NCBI RefSeq assembly: GCF_032062135.1
Contig: NC_092859.1
Location: forward strand, 89,876,739-89,940,738
Reading direction: 5' to 3'
DNA length: 64,000 nt
From: Pyxicephalus adspersus
Taxonomy: Eukaryota; Chordata; Amphibia; Anura; Pyxicephalidae
The stretch's first letter is position 1. Each line of letters opens with the position of its first letter. Position numbers and translations under genes: made by a program. Shown in pieces: positions 35,457 to 47,735 of this stretch. The notes beneath the pieces were generated by a model. It did no database searches, was not told the DNA's origin, and was given only the letters and a program-made list of their open reading frames with translations.

Positions 35457-35820
35457 ATGCAGGAGTATTTAAGTTCTTCTGGTCTCTCCCAGATACCTGA
35501 GGAAGCCTTATCCCTACTAGATGCCCCCATTAGCCAGGCCGAGTTACAGGCTGCCCTTTCCAGGGTGCCCACTGGAAAGGCACCTGGTCCTGACGAGTTT
35601 AATTTGGCTTATTACAAACGGTTTCTTCCCCAATTTACACGTCCGTTCTTGACCGCCTTTAATGCACTTTCCTCAGATTGCCCCCTGCCGTCTGATTCTG
35701 CCAGAGCCCATATAACTGTCATATTGAAGCCAGACAAAGATGCTAAATCCTGTGCAAGCTATCTGCCGATATCGCTCCTGAATTGCGATGTTAAGCTTTT
35801 TTCCAGCATTTTGGCACCCC
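35457..35820 (+). pseudogene. L1/Tx1 reverse transcriptase, N-terminal fragment
   Basis: The frame from 35457 gives PISQAELQAALSRVPTGKAP then GPDEFNLAYYKRFLP (RT region 1, the PGPDG motif with E for G), HITVILKPDKD, and SYLPISLLNCDVKLFSSILA (region 2, the YRPISLLN motif with L for R). Right after SSILA the sequence turns into a pyrimidine-rich tract, and the palm with its YxDD box is absent. The remaining residues in the frame up to 35897 are untranslated-region sequence read by chance. Confidence 0.85.
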
Positions 35821-36127
35821 CCTTTTTCTCTGCTTTTACTCTTTCTTCCTTGTTCTCTTCTTCTTTCTTTTCTCTTCTCTTTGTTTTTTCCTTTTAACAA
35901 ACGGTGACCTACGAATCTTGAAATCAAGCTGCTATTTTCACAAGAAGGTGATTGTTATTTACTTACTTATCCTGTACTATGCAATTTGACATATCAATGA
36001 AGATTTTTGCTCCTATGTTTTTCCATTTTTATATGTCTTCATGATAATCTGTATTTTACTTTGTTTTATACCTTCTGTTTGAATTGTTTTTTGTATATGT
36101 CTGTTTTGTTGGTTAAAAAAAAAAAAA

Positions 36128-37189
36128 GGAAAATTTGTAACAAATTAAAAAAAGGCTTTTTTCCTAAAATCAAACTGGTGATATGCTTAAAATGACTTTG
36201 GTACTGAAAAATCACAGGGCACCTTTCAGCATTGCCCATTAATGTTATTTCTTTTCTCTAAGAAAAGGAATATATATAAAACTAATTTTAGATTAGGCAA
36301 GTATGTTTTTCTGTTTGATTACCAGGTACATGTGAACGGTTACCATCATTAGTCACTGCAATTGATTGATTCATTCTGATCAACCTTATTGTTAAAATGG
36401 AGGCACATTTGATTATTTAACCTTTCACATGCATATATTATTAAAAACAATATATATTACAAGATTTTTAAATCAAACCACACTTTGATGAAATGATTTA
36501 CATTTTACATTTACGTTTTTGCATATATATCTTAAATGCAATCTTTGGAGTGCCGGGGATTAGGAGTACTGGGGATTGGTGAGCACAGCAGCTTGTAATA
36601 AACCTAGCTCAAAGGCTTGTTAAATTGCTCCACTTTCTGAGGATAAACCTGAAGACTACATATGGTGTTATTCTCATAAACACATGCTTTGTTACCTGAG
36701 GCAAAATTTGAGCAAGCATGTGCCTTTTTCTTTAATCACTAAGCTAAAATATACAACACCATATGTTCACACCCTTTATGCTCTTTATCTCATAAGTCAT
36801 ATGTGACACAATATGAACAGCAAAACTCTAGATCAGAACACAATCTATGAACCTCCTATGGGTTCATCTTCTCAAAAGGCTTTGAGTATTCTGCACTTAT
36901 TTTATAATGTGTGCTGTATTTGGATAGTATACTAAGATAACACATACCTAGAGGATAGAATAATTAGAAAAAAAATAGGTTGGATCTAATGTGATCATAT
37001 CAGTGGAGAAATTGACATAGATTCAAATATTCTGAATCATACTTTTTTTTTAAAGTTTTAAAGGTTTTTGTTAAAGAAAGGTCTTTTTGTTAAAGAAACT
37101 CTAGGAACCATTTGTTAGCCAATTTTGAACAGCATAGGGGTAGTCTGAATCAATTTTGCTGTTTGTGCAATTACACTCTGGCATCTGGA
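36128..37189. other. no supported feature
   Basis: AT-rich unique-looking sequence between the L1 tail and the hAT transposase relic. Confidence 0.4.
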
Positions 37190-37345
37190 ACAGGTTCCTG
37201 AAACAGGTCACCGATCCCAGACTGAATAATTTTAAAGAGCATTAACTGCCCAACAATGGTGGCAGATAGCGTAGTTAGTTCTGGAGTGGTAATTCCACCT
37301 TCTGCACTGAAAACTCTCTCTTTAACATGACTCCTGAAGAGGGAA
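37190..37345 (-). pseudogene. hAT transposase C-terminal (dimerization) fragment
   Basis: The minus-strand frame reads RSHVKERVFSAEGGITTPEL, then TTLSATIVGQLMLFKIIQ and SGIGDLFQEPVPDA. The ERVFSAxG...TP.R..LS...V..L.FK pattern is the hAT C-terminal dimerization motif of hAT and ZBED proteins. Upstream on the minus strand (37346-37560) broken frames give SKCDVLPW and TISEGIGSQLPLL, possibly the preceding linker. No N-terminal BED finger or RNase H core is seen. It is a relic, not a domesticated gene, because the frame is short and flanked by stops. Confidence 0.55.
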
Positions 37346-37591
37346 AGGAGAGCATCTATACGGCATTGAATCCTTAAGATGGCACAGAAGAGGCAGTTGA
37401 GAACCTATGCCCTCAGAAATAGTGGTTATAGGTTTTGTGGAGGAAGCAGAGGTACCCTGACTCCAAGGTAATACATCACATTTACTTTCCTCAACTCCCT
37501 ACAATGATAGATAAAGAATGAGCCAGCCAGTTCATAAGGGGCATAGCATGGCTGTGAGGTATCTGCCTCTTGCTACCTTGAAAAACGTAAG

Positions 37592-37654
37592 TAACTGGCC
37601 CTATTTCTATCTGTAAATTGTATCTGTAAATAACTGGACCTATTTCTATCTGCT
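37592..37654 (+). repeat. short tandem duplication
   Basis: TAACTGG, C or A, then CCTATTTCTATCTG occurs twice with a spacing of about 40 bp, separated by a partial copy of ATCTGTAAAT. Confidence 0.75.
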
Positions 37655-40261
37655 GCTGGTGCCCTCTTTGCTGCTTCCCATGGTTTGGAATTTAGAAGGA
37701 GGGATAAGGATAAACCTAAAGGTTTAGGGTAAGTTTTAGGGCCTGCATGTTTATGAAAGCTGAACTATAGTGAGCAAAGTACTTTGCAACCTCCTTCTCC
37801 CCCATGTGTTTTTTTAAAAATTTTTTTATCCCTGTACTGTTTAATTCTCCTTCTTATTCTCTGTGAAAACATTATATGGGCTTCAAAAGATCTATTTTTG
37901 AGAGCCAGAAGGAGTAGTCCAAAGTCTTTTCAAATCGGTTACCACTGGCCAATCAAAGGCAGGGAGCTTACCAGCACAGGGAAAAGAGTGATGGATATCT
38001 ACCGTATATTGCTCTCACTTCTCAGCATGTTTCTCTCCATCACTAGCATTCTTGCCATTTACAGAAATCAGCACAACATTTTATTCTGTGTGGCCACTGA
38101 ACTACATACCCTACTACTTATTTATGCAGAGCGTGTTGCCTAAAGGGTTTTCATTTTTTTCTAACCTTTGTTATCAGTTCTCTTCTGTCTCTGCTACCAA
38201 CATAATAAATCACAAACCTAGCATCTATGTATTGTGTATTGTGCTTGTGCAGACACACCTTTAGCAAGGGCCGTACAGCCCTGTAGTACCTTGACTCACC
38301 CAACTACTTTGTGACTCCTTTGATTGTTTAAAAGAAGACTGGATAGCACAGGTAAGGAGATGTGAGCTGAATGATCATTGTATTCAATCAGACAGCAAAT
38401 GAGATAGACTCAAGATATCTGCTGCATTTTCTAGTTTTTTTTTTAATATGGAGGTCACAGTGTGCAGGGAAAGGGACAAACCACTTTCAGGATAGGAGAG
38501 GACTATATATAAGTTTCAAAAAAAAGTTCAAAAGTTCAAAAAAGGTTAGAGTAATTAGGGAAGCTTATTGAAATGATTGGCCCCTAACGAACCTAAAACA
38601 ACTTTACATTTAGGAATAAGTGGGTTGGATTCAAAGATTTAAAATAAAACAATAAACAAATGTAACTGTGTGGCCCAACCAAGCAACTATCTGCGCTCAC
38701 TGTTGTCCCCACTGTGGTGTTTCCATTATTTTTTCCAAACCCTCTACTTAAAAAAAAAGAAATGTTTTCTGCGCTATTCAGTCTACGTTACATATGCTGT
38801 GTTTAAAAATTTAATTAAATCAGTTTTATTCATTTTCTTATTTCATGCACTAGTAAATGGCGATTGGTGCAAGGTCACCACATACGCAAACAGAAATTCT
38901 AACCAAGATCGATGTTGGCCATTAAGTTACTTTTTTGCCATGAGATATTCAATAGAGCATTTCTTTATGGGAAACTTCTGCTAATATGTATATGTAAAAA
39001 ACACATATAGTTTGAAAAGAAAAGTTTTAGGTACATATAAATCTAGACCTCATATTTATATTTTCTTGAATTAAACTTATTCAAAGAAGAGTATTATTTT
39101 TCTGTAACTGCCAAACACATTTAGAGAAGTTGAAGAATTTTATAAATCATAAATATATATTCCAAATCACAATCCCTCTAAGGACTGGAGTGAAATAGTG
39201 CAGATGACATGTTTAATGGGTCTCATCCAAGTGACTGATGCTTTCTTTATCTGAACTGGACAAGGTATTAAATTATATTTTAAAGTTTGAGTTGGTAGAG
39301 GTTTGATTTCTTTCTGCCGCTTTCCAAATTTGACTGTGTCACATATGATTCAGCAAGCCATTTTAAAATAAGAAGCAAAATTCAATTAATTGACAGTCAT
39401 TTGAAATGTGACTCTAGTAAATCAATATAACCTGTAACTAATTCCTTTAGTGCATTTAGAATATGTTATGATTTAGCATATGCACAGACAAGAATTCTGC
39501 ATTACAGTAACTTGTATTTGTAAGGCATACAGCACAAAATGTGAGAAAAATAGCCACTGCACAGTTATTTGTACTAGCAGATTAATGCTGCTTTTTCAGC
39601 ACTAGATATTTGAAATATAAAAGTTGTTTCTCATTGCCTCTGACCTACTGTTACTTTTCTTTTTCAAATGCATACTGAAAAAAATTAGCATGTAGTTGGG
39701 AGGGTGATTTTAATTTCAGCAACTGTTGCTTACATTTTTCTATGAAATAGAAAAATTAGAATTCTAATAAAAATAGAATTCTAGAATTCTAATAATTCTA
39801 AACAGAATTATTAAAGTACATATGTATACAAAACTGAGTAAGCTAAAGTACGAAAGGGAGGGATTATTTGACAAATCTGAAATTTGATAAAGCATTGAGC
39901 TTTAACGGGAAATATATAGTCATAAGTGTTCATTTATTTCACTGGTTCCAAAACTTATTCTGGGTTTTGATCCTCTTGTATTCCAGTCCTGGTGATCTCT
40001 TTAGCTTTCAAAAGCTTTGGAACATCTTGTTAAACACAAATAAATGTTATTCTAGAGCAGACTCTTTAGCTTCAAAATTCATTTCAGGATTTTACAGGGT
40101 TACTAAAACAGTTGCCTACCAATCTATGTGCTTCTCACCACAAAACACCAAGCAGTCCAGTGCTCCTCACTCTCTTCACTATATTTATAATATATAAATA
40201 CATTATAAAATATAACAAATATATTATAAATAAAATATAATAACATTAAAAATGTTAGATT
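37655..40261. other. no supported gene
   Basis: Several open frames of 60-120 codons lack motifs. GAATTCTA-type short repeats lie at 39757-39800. The block about 39340-39650 is repeat-free and of higher complexity, a weak candidate for conserved non-coding DNA. An AT-rich patch occupies 40180-40250. Confidence 0.4.
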
Positions 40262-40480
40262 TGTCATGAGTGCAAGAAGTGAGGGTAATTTCTCCAATGA
40301 GGAAAAATGTTCTGGTGAAAAATAAGATAGCAACTCTCCCTTACTTTTGGTAAATTTCCTTACTGTTTCTCCACGGCAGGAAGTGAAGGAAACTGTCTCT
40401 AAAAAGTGGGGCATAGACAGACGAAAACAAAATCTGATACAGGGATTTAACCCTTCCCTGCTCTATCCAAAGCTAAAAAA
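40262..40480 (-). repeat. frog dispersed repeat, family R1, copy 2
   Basis: On the minus strand it opens GCTTTGGATAGAGCAGGGAA, then GGGTTAAATCCCTG, GTCTGTCTATGCCCC and TTCCTTCACTTCCTGCC, and further on a second ACCCTCACTTCTTGC. The order parallels 30787-31050. Non-coding. Confidence 0.55.
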
Positions 40481-42369
40481 AACAACAAAATAGTTATCCA
40501 TACACATTCATTCTAACCTCAATAGTGTCACTGTCAAGAATAAAGGCCTCCAAAATAAATATATCTGACACATATCCTTGTGTGTCTAATGCCTGTATCC
40601 ATTGCATCACACTGTTGTTCCATCTTTACACATCTATGTTACTACAGGGCAAAGAATGGATTTAGGTTCAGCATGAGGAAAAACATTGCATAGCTGGGGA
40701 GCAAAAAATTAAAGTGTGTCAGATGTGAAATCTACCAGAGACTATAGGTCCTAAATACTGTTAAGAGAGGGATTGCCACTTGTCAGGGGGTGAGTCACAC
40801 TGGTGACACCATCTCACTAGCCCTGTGACCCTGAATGCTGAAAAATCTCCATTGCTTGTGATGTGGCAGCAATGTACCTGGACTCCATATTAAGAGAGCA
40901 GTTCCATAGGACATGGAGAAACGTCTCCCAGTGATTCTAATGCTGGAAACAAGATCGATTGGTATGCTCAGGGTATTGCTCTTTACTCTTAATCACTGAC
41001 TTCTTGAAAATAAGTATAGGTAATCTACGTGTAAAAGCTTTTATTATGTTACCCTTATAATATTCTTCAAATTTTCCTTATGTTGCTTTTAATGTCCTAT
41101 TTACACTTTTATGGGGGAAATAAGACACATTTTTGTACTTTAATAATTCTAAATGACACCTCAGTGTACCTTGCCAATAGATATACAGAGTAGTGTACCA
41201 GAGCTCGTTGGTTCTTATGTATCACGCACTGCAGTGTTCTGATAATAAAGAAAGGTGCAAGCACTTCCTTTGTCGTGCTGCTGTGTGTTACGCAGTCCAT
41301 TCAAATAAATAAAAATCCAATTGTTGATTGAAGTTTGTTGATTCGGTCAAGGGCTATAGCTAGTATTTAAAAACTCTACCCTCAATATTTACTATAGTGT
41401 ATTCTTAAATTACCAAGTATGCCACTATCTGTTTAGATTGCAAAATAAAATGCTGCAGCTTGTCTAATCAATGTGTTGCCTCATTGAGTGGATGTGTATT
41501 TCTTAACAAATGTCAAGATCTGTGTACAACTCAACCTACATATTTTGGATTGTACAATTCAATTGTAACGCATGGGTCCAGCTTCAGTTGTTTATTTATT
41601 TGTGTTTCTATTGCATAAAGATAGGCTACATCAGTTACAGAAATTTGCTCTGGTTGGACTGCATTGCTTTTAATGTGCTCTTTGGACCCAACACATACAA
41701 TAGTATAGCAAGACATTAATTTAGAGGCTATTGACTGGAGTTAAATTATAAAATTTCTTTTTCCAGCAATTCACCTGATTAGCCTCCCCAAATGCCAATA
41801 TGGGTTTTTATGATGAGAGAAAAAGCTCTACTCTAACACAGGTCCTACTTTAGATCCAAGTTCACATTAAGAAACTGTCCAAATACAAATACTATAGATG
41901 AAAATATGCACTGTTTAATGGTATTAGAGTAATTCATCACTTCGATATCATAGAAAAGGAAAGGGTTGCTGACAAAACTTTGGAGGAATTTATAGAACCA
42001 TCATTTTGCTGTCCTCAGTTTTACTGTGGATCTGCTACTTTCAGCATGAACATTTGCTATATTTCTCAGTTTCTTGTCTTTAATTTTTTTCATATTCTAT
42101 CTTTAACTTGTTTACAGTGCTTTTGCATTTAATGTGTTTCATTACCACTCACCTAGTAGTGCACAGAATGTACAATTACTATATGTATGTATGTATACTT
42201 AGAATGTGAATATTCATACACACTTTACTGCATAAACGGATGTGACATTTTTCATAGTTAGCAACTGTCTGGAAGCATCTACTGTTTTAGGTTTTCTTTT
42301 CATACTGCCTGTCAGCTTAGTCACATTCCCTAAATATTTTCTCTACAATTATCTAGCAGTTACTTAGCA
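40481..42369. other. no supported feature
   Basis: AT-rich unique-looking DNA. The moderately GC-rich part at 40785-40990 contains GGGGGTGAGTCACACTGGTG but no recognised element. Confidence 0.4.
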
Positions 42370-42373
42370 TTAT

Positions 42374-42560
42374 GGTAAGCTGAACTCCAGGCAAACAGCT
42401 AATACACAGATAAAATGAATACGTGAGAGCTCCTTTCTGTTCTCTCTATCCAATCCTAAAATACATACAGCTCTGACTCACAGCCTTCTCTCTTGCAGGG
42501 AAGGGGACCAGATTTGTGTCTGCTGCAATTTTATTTTCAGGTACTATTCCCAACTCCAGT
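42374..42560 (+). repeat. MITE-like fragment
   Basis: Begins AAGCTGAACTCCAGGCAAAC, the same end as at 33035-33065, and continues for about 180 bp of normal composition up to a CAGGTACTATTCCC tract. The opposite inverted end is not found, so it is probably truncated. Confidence 0.4.
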
Positions 42561-44037
42561 AATAAGAAGCAGCAAACTTATGGGTTCATCAATGTGTCAC
42601 TCTAATGAAGTATTAATACATAGCTATATAAATCTGCCTTTCTGACTAGAGATCAGGTTCAGCATTAGGGAGTTAGACTGTGTACAGACTGTAACTGACT
42701 GATAATACTTTTTTCAACTCAAATGTGGCACATGTAATAAAATTTTTTAATAGATAACAAATTTCATAATTCTAACAATGCAATCAATTTACATTCTACA
42801 AGTCTAGAGGTAGGAAGGTCATTTTCCAAACACATGTTACAGTGGCAGTAAAAACGTGTCAAGTGAAAAAGATGCAGAATTATTCTGTAAATGCAGCTGA
42901 TTATATAAAAACATTAACCGACTATATGTTCAAAGCTCTGGGAAAACAGGATCTTGTCTGCTGTTACATACACTGTGATATTGCTTATTCTTTTATAGAT
43001 CCTCCTAATAAAGTAGTTCTCAATTCAATAGCAGGTCTTAACAGGGATAAATAATAGAAATGTATTTTTCCCTGTTGTGTCTGTGCATGTAACATACTGT
43101 ATATATATATATATATTTCATATATCATAACTAGAATTTACTGGTATATAATCACTTTAATAGGTATTATTTGCCACACAGTGGGATAAATATTTAAAAT
43201 AAGTCAGGAATGAAAATAATGCACCTTTAGAGAACCAGATTTCTTTTTTCGGAAGAATATTTAAAAGCTTCTAATTAAATACACATTTTCTGCCATGTAA
43301 TGGCTGTGACTCCCAATTTTCCCAGAAAGTTGCTCTATCCAATGAAATTGAATTTTAATCAAATCTGGACAAATGTATCTATCTTAAGTCCACACATGTC
43401 ACTGATCAGCTTTGCTATTGTGGTGCAAAGTGTAAGAACTGCACCCTATTCATTTGCCTAAGAAATAGTCACTATTAATTGCACACAGGGGGAGTCATAC
43501 ATTTGCAGGCTGGATTTCCATCATATGGGAAGAGTAAAATTTAGGTCCACTTTTAGTAAATTGGGCCCTCATGGCTATTTTACTGAAGGCGCTCTGACTC
43601 AGGGAGCAGAATACTCATTTATGAATTTATGAATACTCATTTTTTTATACCTTTTAATACTTTAATTTACTTTGCAGTTAAACAGACTTTTTGCAAAAGT
43701 TAATTGAGTTTAAATTTTATCACAATTTGGAATTTTCGAAATACTACACCATGAAAGTATTTTTCATTTTTTGAGATAGAAGAAGAAGAAGAGAAACAGA
43801 AGAGTAATAGTAAAAGAACAGAAGTGGCTTAAGGTTTGCAAAGAAAAAGCTATATAGTGACAAAAGGAATAATACAAAAGTTTCTAATAATTTAGAGGAC
43901 ACATGCATCCATTGATTTCACAATGATGAAGTTTGTTTCCAGTAGAAGATATTATCAGTGGCATTAAAAATGCTTATGTGACAGTCAGTAGGAATAAAAA
44001 CAGTCCCTAAATCAGTAGGAGTAATATATATAATCAG
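42561..44037. other. no supported feature; (TA)n at 43100-43117
   Basis: AT-rich. A short TA microsatellite is at 43100-43117. GTAAATTGGGCCC near 43555 resembles a MITE end without a partner. Confidence 0.4.
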
Positions 44038-44192
44038 CACTGTACACACAAACATGTACACAATCTGCATATACATACACACGGCACTGTATTCCATACT
44101 TAATTATACACACAGCCTTCATATTACAGACAAACACACACAATGATACACACAATATCCACTGTACAAACATACACACAAACTTGTATACA
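44038..44192 (+). repeat. degenerate (CA)n / ACACA-rich tract
   Basis: Repeated ACACAC and TACACA strings with interruptions across 155 bp, an aged dinucleotide microsatellite. Confidence 0.7.
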
Positions 44193-44784
44193 GATGACTA
44201 TTATCTGGGTCAGGAAAATGTTTTCTTTTGCCTAGGTGTATGGTTAGGATATGTAAGTTAAAGTATTTATCAAGGGAGATAAAAGTTAGCGGATTGTTTA
44301 AATAAATTGTTTTTTATCTTACTGAAACATATTGGTACTGTGTCTTCATATGAATATCATTTTTTGGAGACCACCAAGTTGATAAGGTAGTAAAAACCTT
44401 AAACATTTTCTTGTATTTGTTTGTCTCAGTCCTTAAAGTATTTCATTATTTCTAGGTATCATGCTTTGCATTAAAATACTGTAACAATATCAAAGCAGAA
44501 TTCAGCTCTACCAGCAATTGTTTGAACTCTTTGGTCAATGCTTCCACCATAATACATGGGAAAACTCGTACTCAGCCACTTACCATAAACAAAATTCCAG
44601 AGTGCTTTTCATGATGGAACAATAGTGAAAAAGGGAGAACTACTGGTACATCATAGGATTTTCTTTGATATCAAAACACAAAAGATGTTGTCACAAAAAC
44701 AAGAAAGCCAGATGTGCACTGTCCTTTCCTATAAACAAGAATAGGTAACCTATTTGCCCTGCACTGACAAGACCATCAGCTGTG
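44193..44784. other. no supported feature
   Basis: Unique-looking. 44480-44640 is repeat-free and of higher complexity, without coding potential. Confidence 0.35.
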
Positions 44785-44973
44785 TTTAAAGCAGAACTAA
44801 ACCTATTAATACTCACCTGGGTTCCTCCATCTTCTTTCTTCTCTTCTGTATTTCGATTTTCAGACATCTTGCCAAAAAGGAAAGCTATTGCAGAAGTGAC
44901 ATTGTTGGTCCTTTAGTACATAAATGCCTACCTGACCGCATATTTCAAAGCGGGACTTTAGTTTCACTTTTGA
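44785..44973. mobile_element. short MITE, family M5
   Basis: The left end TTTAAAGCAGAACTAAACC pairs with the complement of the right end, TCAAAAGTGAAACTAAAGTC. The interior is GC-richer than the flanks and non-coding. The style of the end is like that of the element at 12802-13244, but the interior differs. Confidence 0.55.
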
Positions 44974-45394
44974 ATACCCGCCAGTCAGTTGACTAGTTTC
45001 TCCTTCAGAGGCCTCTTTGGGTCTGTTGTTATTCCCTTAGGTAGCTCAATTAATTTTTAGGCCTGTTATATTATTTATTGGACAGCTGATAGATAATATA
45101 TATTAAAATGTATTTAATGAAATTCATGTATACAGTAAGTTTAGTTCAGCCTTTGTTGATTTTTCCTAACTTGCTGTTTTAGGATAACATGCCTAATCTG
45201 CCATGGCAGACTTTTAATGGACAATCTATTGAATTGAAAATAATACATATTAGTAGATAGAAGATAAAATAGAAGATAAATTAAGTCACGTGAGATAAAA
45301 GCAACTCCTATATCTAAATCCTAAATATCAACTCCTAAATCTTTTTAATTGCCCTTTTCAGAAAAAAACATATGCCATATTAAATTCAATTTAA

Positions 45395-45552
45395 TGAGTA
45401 ATATTAGTAATTATTTATAATTACTAATATTATATAATATTATATTACTAATATTATATTACTAATTATTATATTACTAATATTATATTACTAATATTAC
45501 TAATATTATATTATATATTTATAATTATTTATAATTTATAATTATTTATAAG
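45395..45552. repeat. AT-only tandem array (TAATATTA family)
   Basis: About 155 bp built almost entirely of A and T, with the phrase ATTACTAATATTATATT repeated several times, then TTATAATTATTTATAA repeats. The units are self-complementary, so the array could extrude cruciforms. Confidence 0.85.
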
Positions 45553-46385
45553 TAATTTTATGCCTCTAAATATTGTTGTTCATTACCTATCATAATTTAT
45601 TATTAGGATTGTTAAAATTACCCTTACACCCAAACTGTTTTCAGTGCAATAGGTTAAATTTGAAGTCCTAAAACATTAACAGAATTGTTTGATTGCTGTA
45701 TAGAGCTACATCATAAAATATACATTATCTGCTGGAACCTACAAAACAAGGCCTTTGTAAAAGACTGATAATGATAAAATATACATGAAAATGCCCATGT
45801 CTAGATTTACTGATATGAATAGAAGTAACATTATATTTGTGGGAGAAAAAGAGATTTACAGGAACATGTTACAATAAAGAGAAATTGTTTTTAACAGTAA
45901 TGAGCATTAATGTCAACAGATATATATTAACCACATGAGCATCCAGGCCTTTTTGTCTTTAAATCTACCTGAGTTCAGGACAATAGTAAATTATTTTATC
46001 TTGACAATGTCACAATTCCACACAATATACTTTTTAGCATTTGTAGTCTACCCTGATGTAATAATTATATTCTTGTGGAGACATCTAATGCTATCATTTA
46101 CAATCAAATTTCAATACATTTACTTTTATTTCCTTGTTTTTTTTACTAGAAATACATAGTAAAAATAACTAGAAGAAATAACTTTTCTTCTGCTTTAGGT
46201 GAGCTTTAACACCTTTAAAACACTACAATTCAACGGGGGGAAAAATTAGTACCATGGTGTCATGGCTTTTGCAGTGGTTAATTTAAATTACAATGCATCC
46301 ACCTACACGAGAATTCAATACTTGCACAGTAAACCCAACTGTCATCCAAATCTGGAAATTATTTTGGGAATTATTTTTTACTTAG

Positions 46386-46417
<32 letters not shown>

Positions 46418-47504
46418 TTTACACTTTTTTAGGGGGACGGGGTCTGCATCCAGTCAATAGAGACATATTTCAAAAGCATTGTGTTTTCATTGATCTTTTA
46501 CAGGTGCTCCTATGAAGCTCTCTGTAGAAGATCAGCTAGCCTAGAAAAGAATTCAGCTCCTGGACTTAGCACTGGGCCCCAGCTGTAATTGAGAGCTAGC
46601 AGTTACAGAGCTTTTGCCAGTTACGATCTGTTGGAGCCACTGGGACCAAGTGCTATTTCAAAATATTGCTGGCACCTACAGCCTCTGTTCTAGTCCCTTT
46701 GAAAAAATAACACTTGAGATTTCAGAAGTTAATTAAAGACACGTTCACATTTTACACACTAACTCATAAAAAGTTGTGTCTTCAGTGTGGAACTGAATGG
46801 AGCAGAAAATGATAATGTGCCAAAAGGCATAAAGCTTAATCTGTTAAAATTTAATTGCTTATATGTTGGTTTAATCCCTCTCCCCTCTATTTTCAATCAA
46901 TGTACTAATTTATTTTCATTTCATTTTTTTTATGTACCATTATTTAGACCCTGTGATTCGGGGACAGGAAAATGTAAGGAAATATACCCAGTTGGATGCA
47001 GACAACAAAAAAATGAATGACCGGAATTAAGACCTTCCCCAGACTATCCAAAACTGTTAAAAGGTGTTTTGGCTATACATAGTGTAAAGGAAGATTATAA
47101 TGGCAACTCTCTTGCCATTATCTCTTGCAACTCTCTTAACATGTGAGAACCAAACTCACATGTTAGGTCTTAAGATAGAAAATTCAGTTTTAATGATGAT
47201 CTATCCAGGTTTAAAGCAATTATTTAATATTATTAAAGCTGCATTATTTAAAGGTCCACACAGTTGTTTAAAAGCTCAAGTTTAATCTGATTTTTATTTG
47301 CCCTTTCTTACCTTATTATCATGTTTTATTATTTCTTTCATTACATCCCTTCTTTTAAAAGTCCCAGTGCTTCTAGTTTTGGCCGAATATGGCAGGTGGG
47401 ATTGGCCAGCAGGCCCATTGTTATGGAAGCCTTCATGAAAGCTGAAAGCTGTGATAATGCCCACATGTGATGTCAAGCTTCCATTATTGAAAGGACTGAA
47501 ATTC
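45553..47504. other. no supported gene; (TA)n at 46386-46414
   Basis: A perfect TA microsatellite of about 29 bp lies at 46386-46414. The GC-richer block 46500-46700 has no recognised identity. The frame at 46787-47020 shows no motif. Confidence 0.4.
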
Positions 47505-47735
47505 AATAGGCCTTATTTATTAAAGCTCTCCAAGACTAGAGAGGATACACTTCATCAGTGAAGCTGGGTAATCAAGCAAACCTGGAATGGATTTTTAAAA
47601 ATCTTTTGATATTTGTTAGCTAATGTTTTTAGTTCTGGACCAGATCCATTCCAGGTTTGCTGGATCACCCAGCTTCACTGATAAAACTTCTGTTTCCCTT
47701 TCCAGCCTTGGAGAGCTTTAATAAATTAAGCCTAA
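47505..47735. mobile_element. palindromic MITE, family M1, copy C
   Basis: Starts AATAGGCCTTATTTATTAAA and ends CTTTAATAAATTAAGCCTAA. Inner arms AGTGAAGCTGGGTAATCAAG and GCTGGATCACCCAGCTTCAC pair closely, as do AACCTGGAATGGAT and ATCCATTCCAGGTT. It is the best-preserved of the three M1 copies in the centre. Confidence 0.87.

Larger units (their letters stand above)
33440..36127 (+). mobile_element. Tx1-like L1 retrotransposon, internally deleted
   Basis: Order on the plus strand: a 5' leader (about 33440-33578), ORF1 N-terminal part, endonuclease, spacer, start of the reverse transcriptase, 3' untranslated region and an A-rich tail (36115-36127). Normal elements of this type are about 5-7 kb; this copy is about 2.7 kb because most of ORF1's C-terminus and two thirds of ORF2 are missing. 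Both loss points are followed by long pyrimidine tracts (34050-34110 and 35815-35890). Frameshifts and stops interrupt every domain. The 5' boundary is approximate and a convincing target duplication was not found. Confidence 0.8.

Noticed and set aside
37784..38143. 119-codon hydrophobic open frame
   Set aside because: A Leu/Ser-rich frame in T-rich DNA mimics a membrane protein. No family resemblance and no adjoining exon.
44038..44192. Repeat array with regular spacers resembling CRISPR
   Set aside because: It is a degenerate CA microsatellite in a vertebrate genome, with no constant repeat or spacer length.
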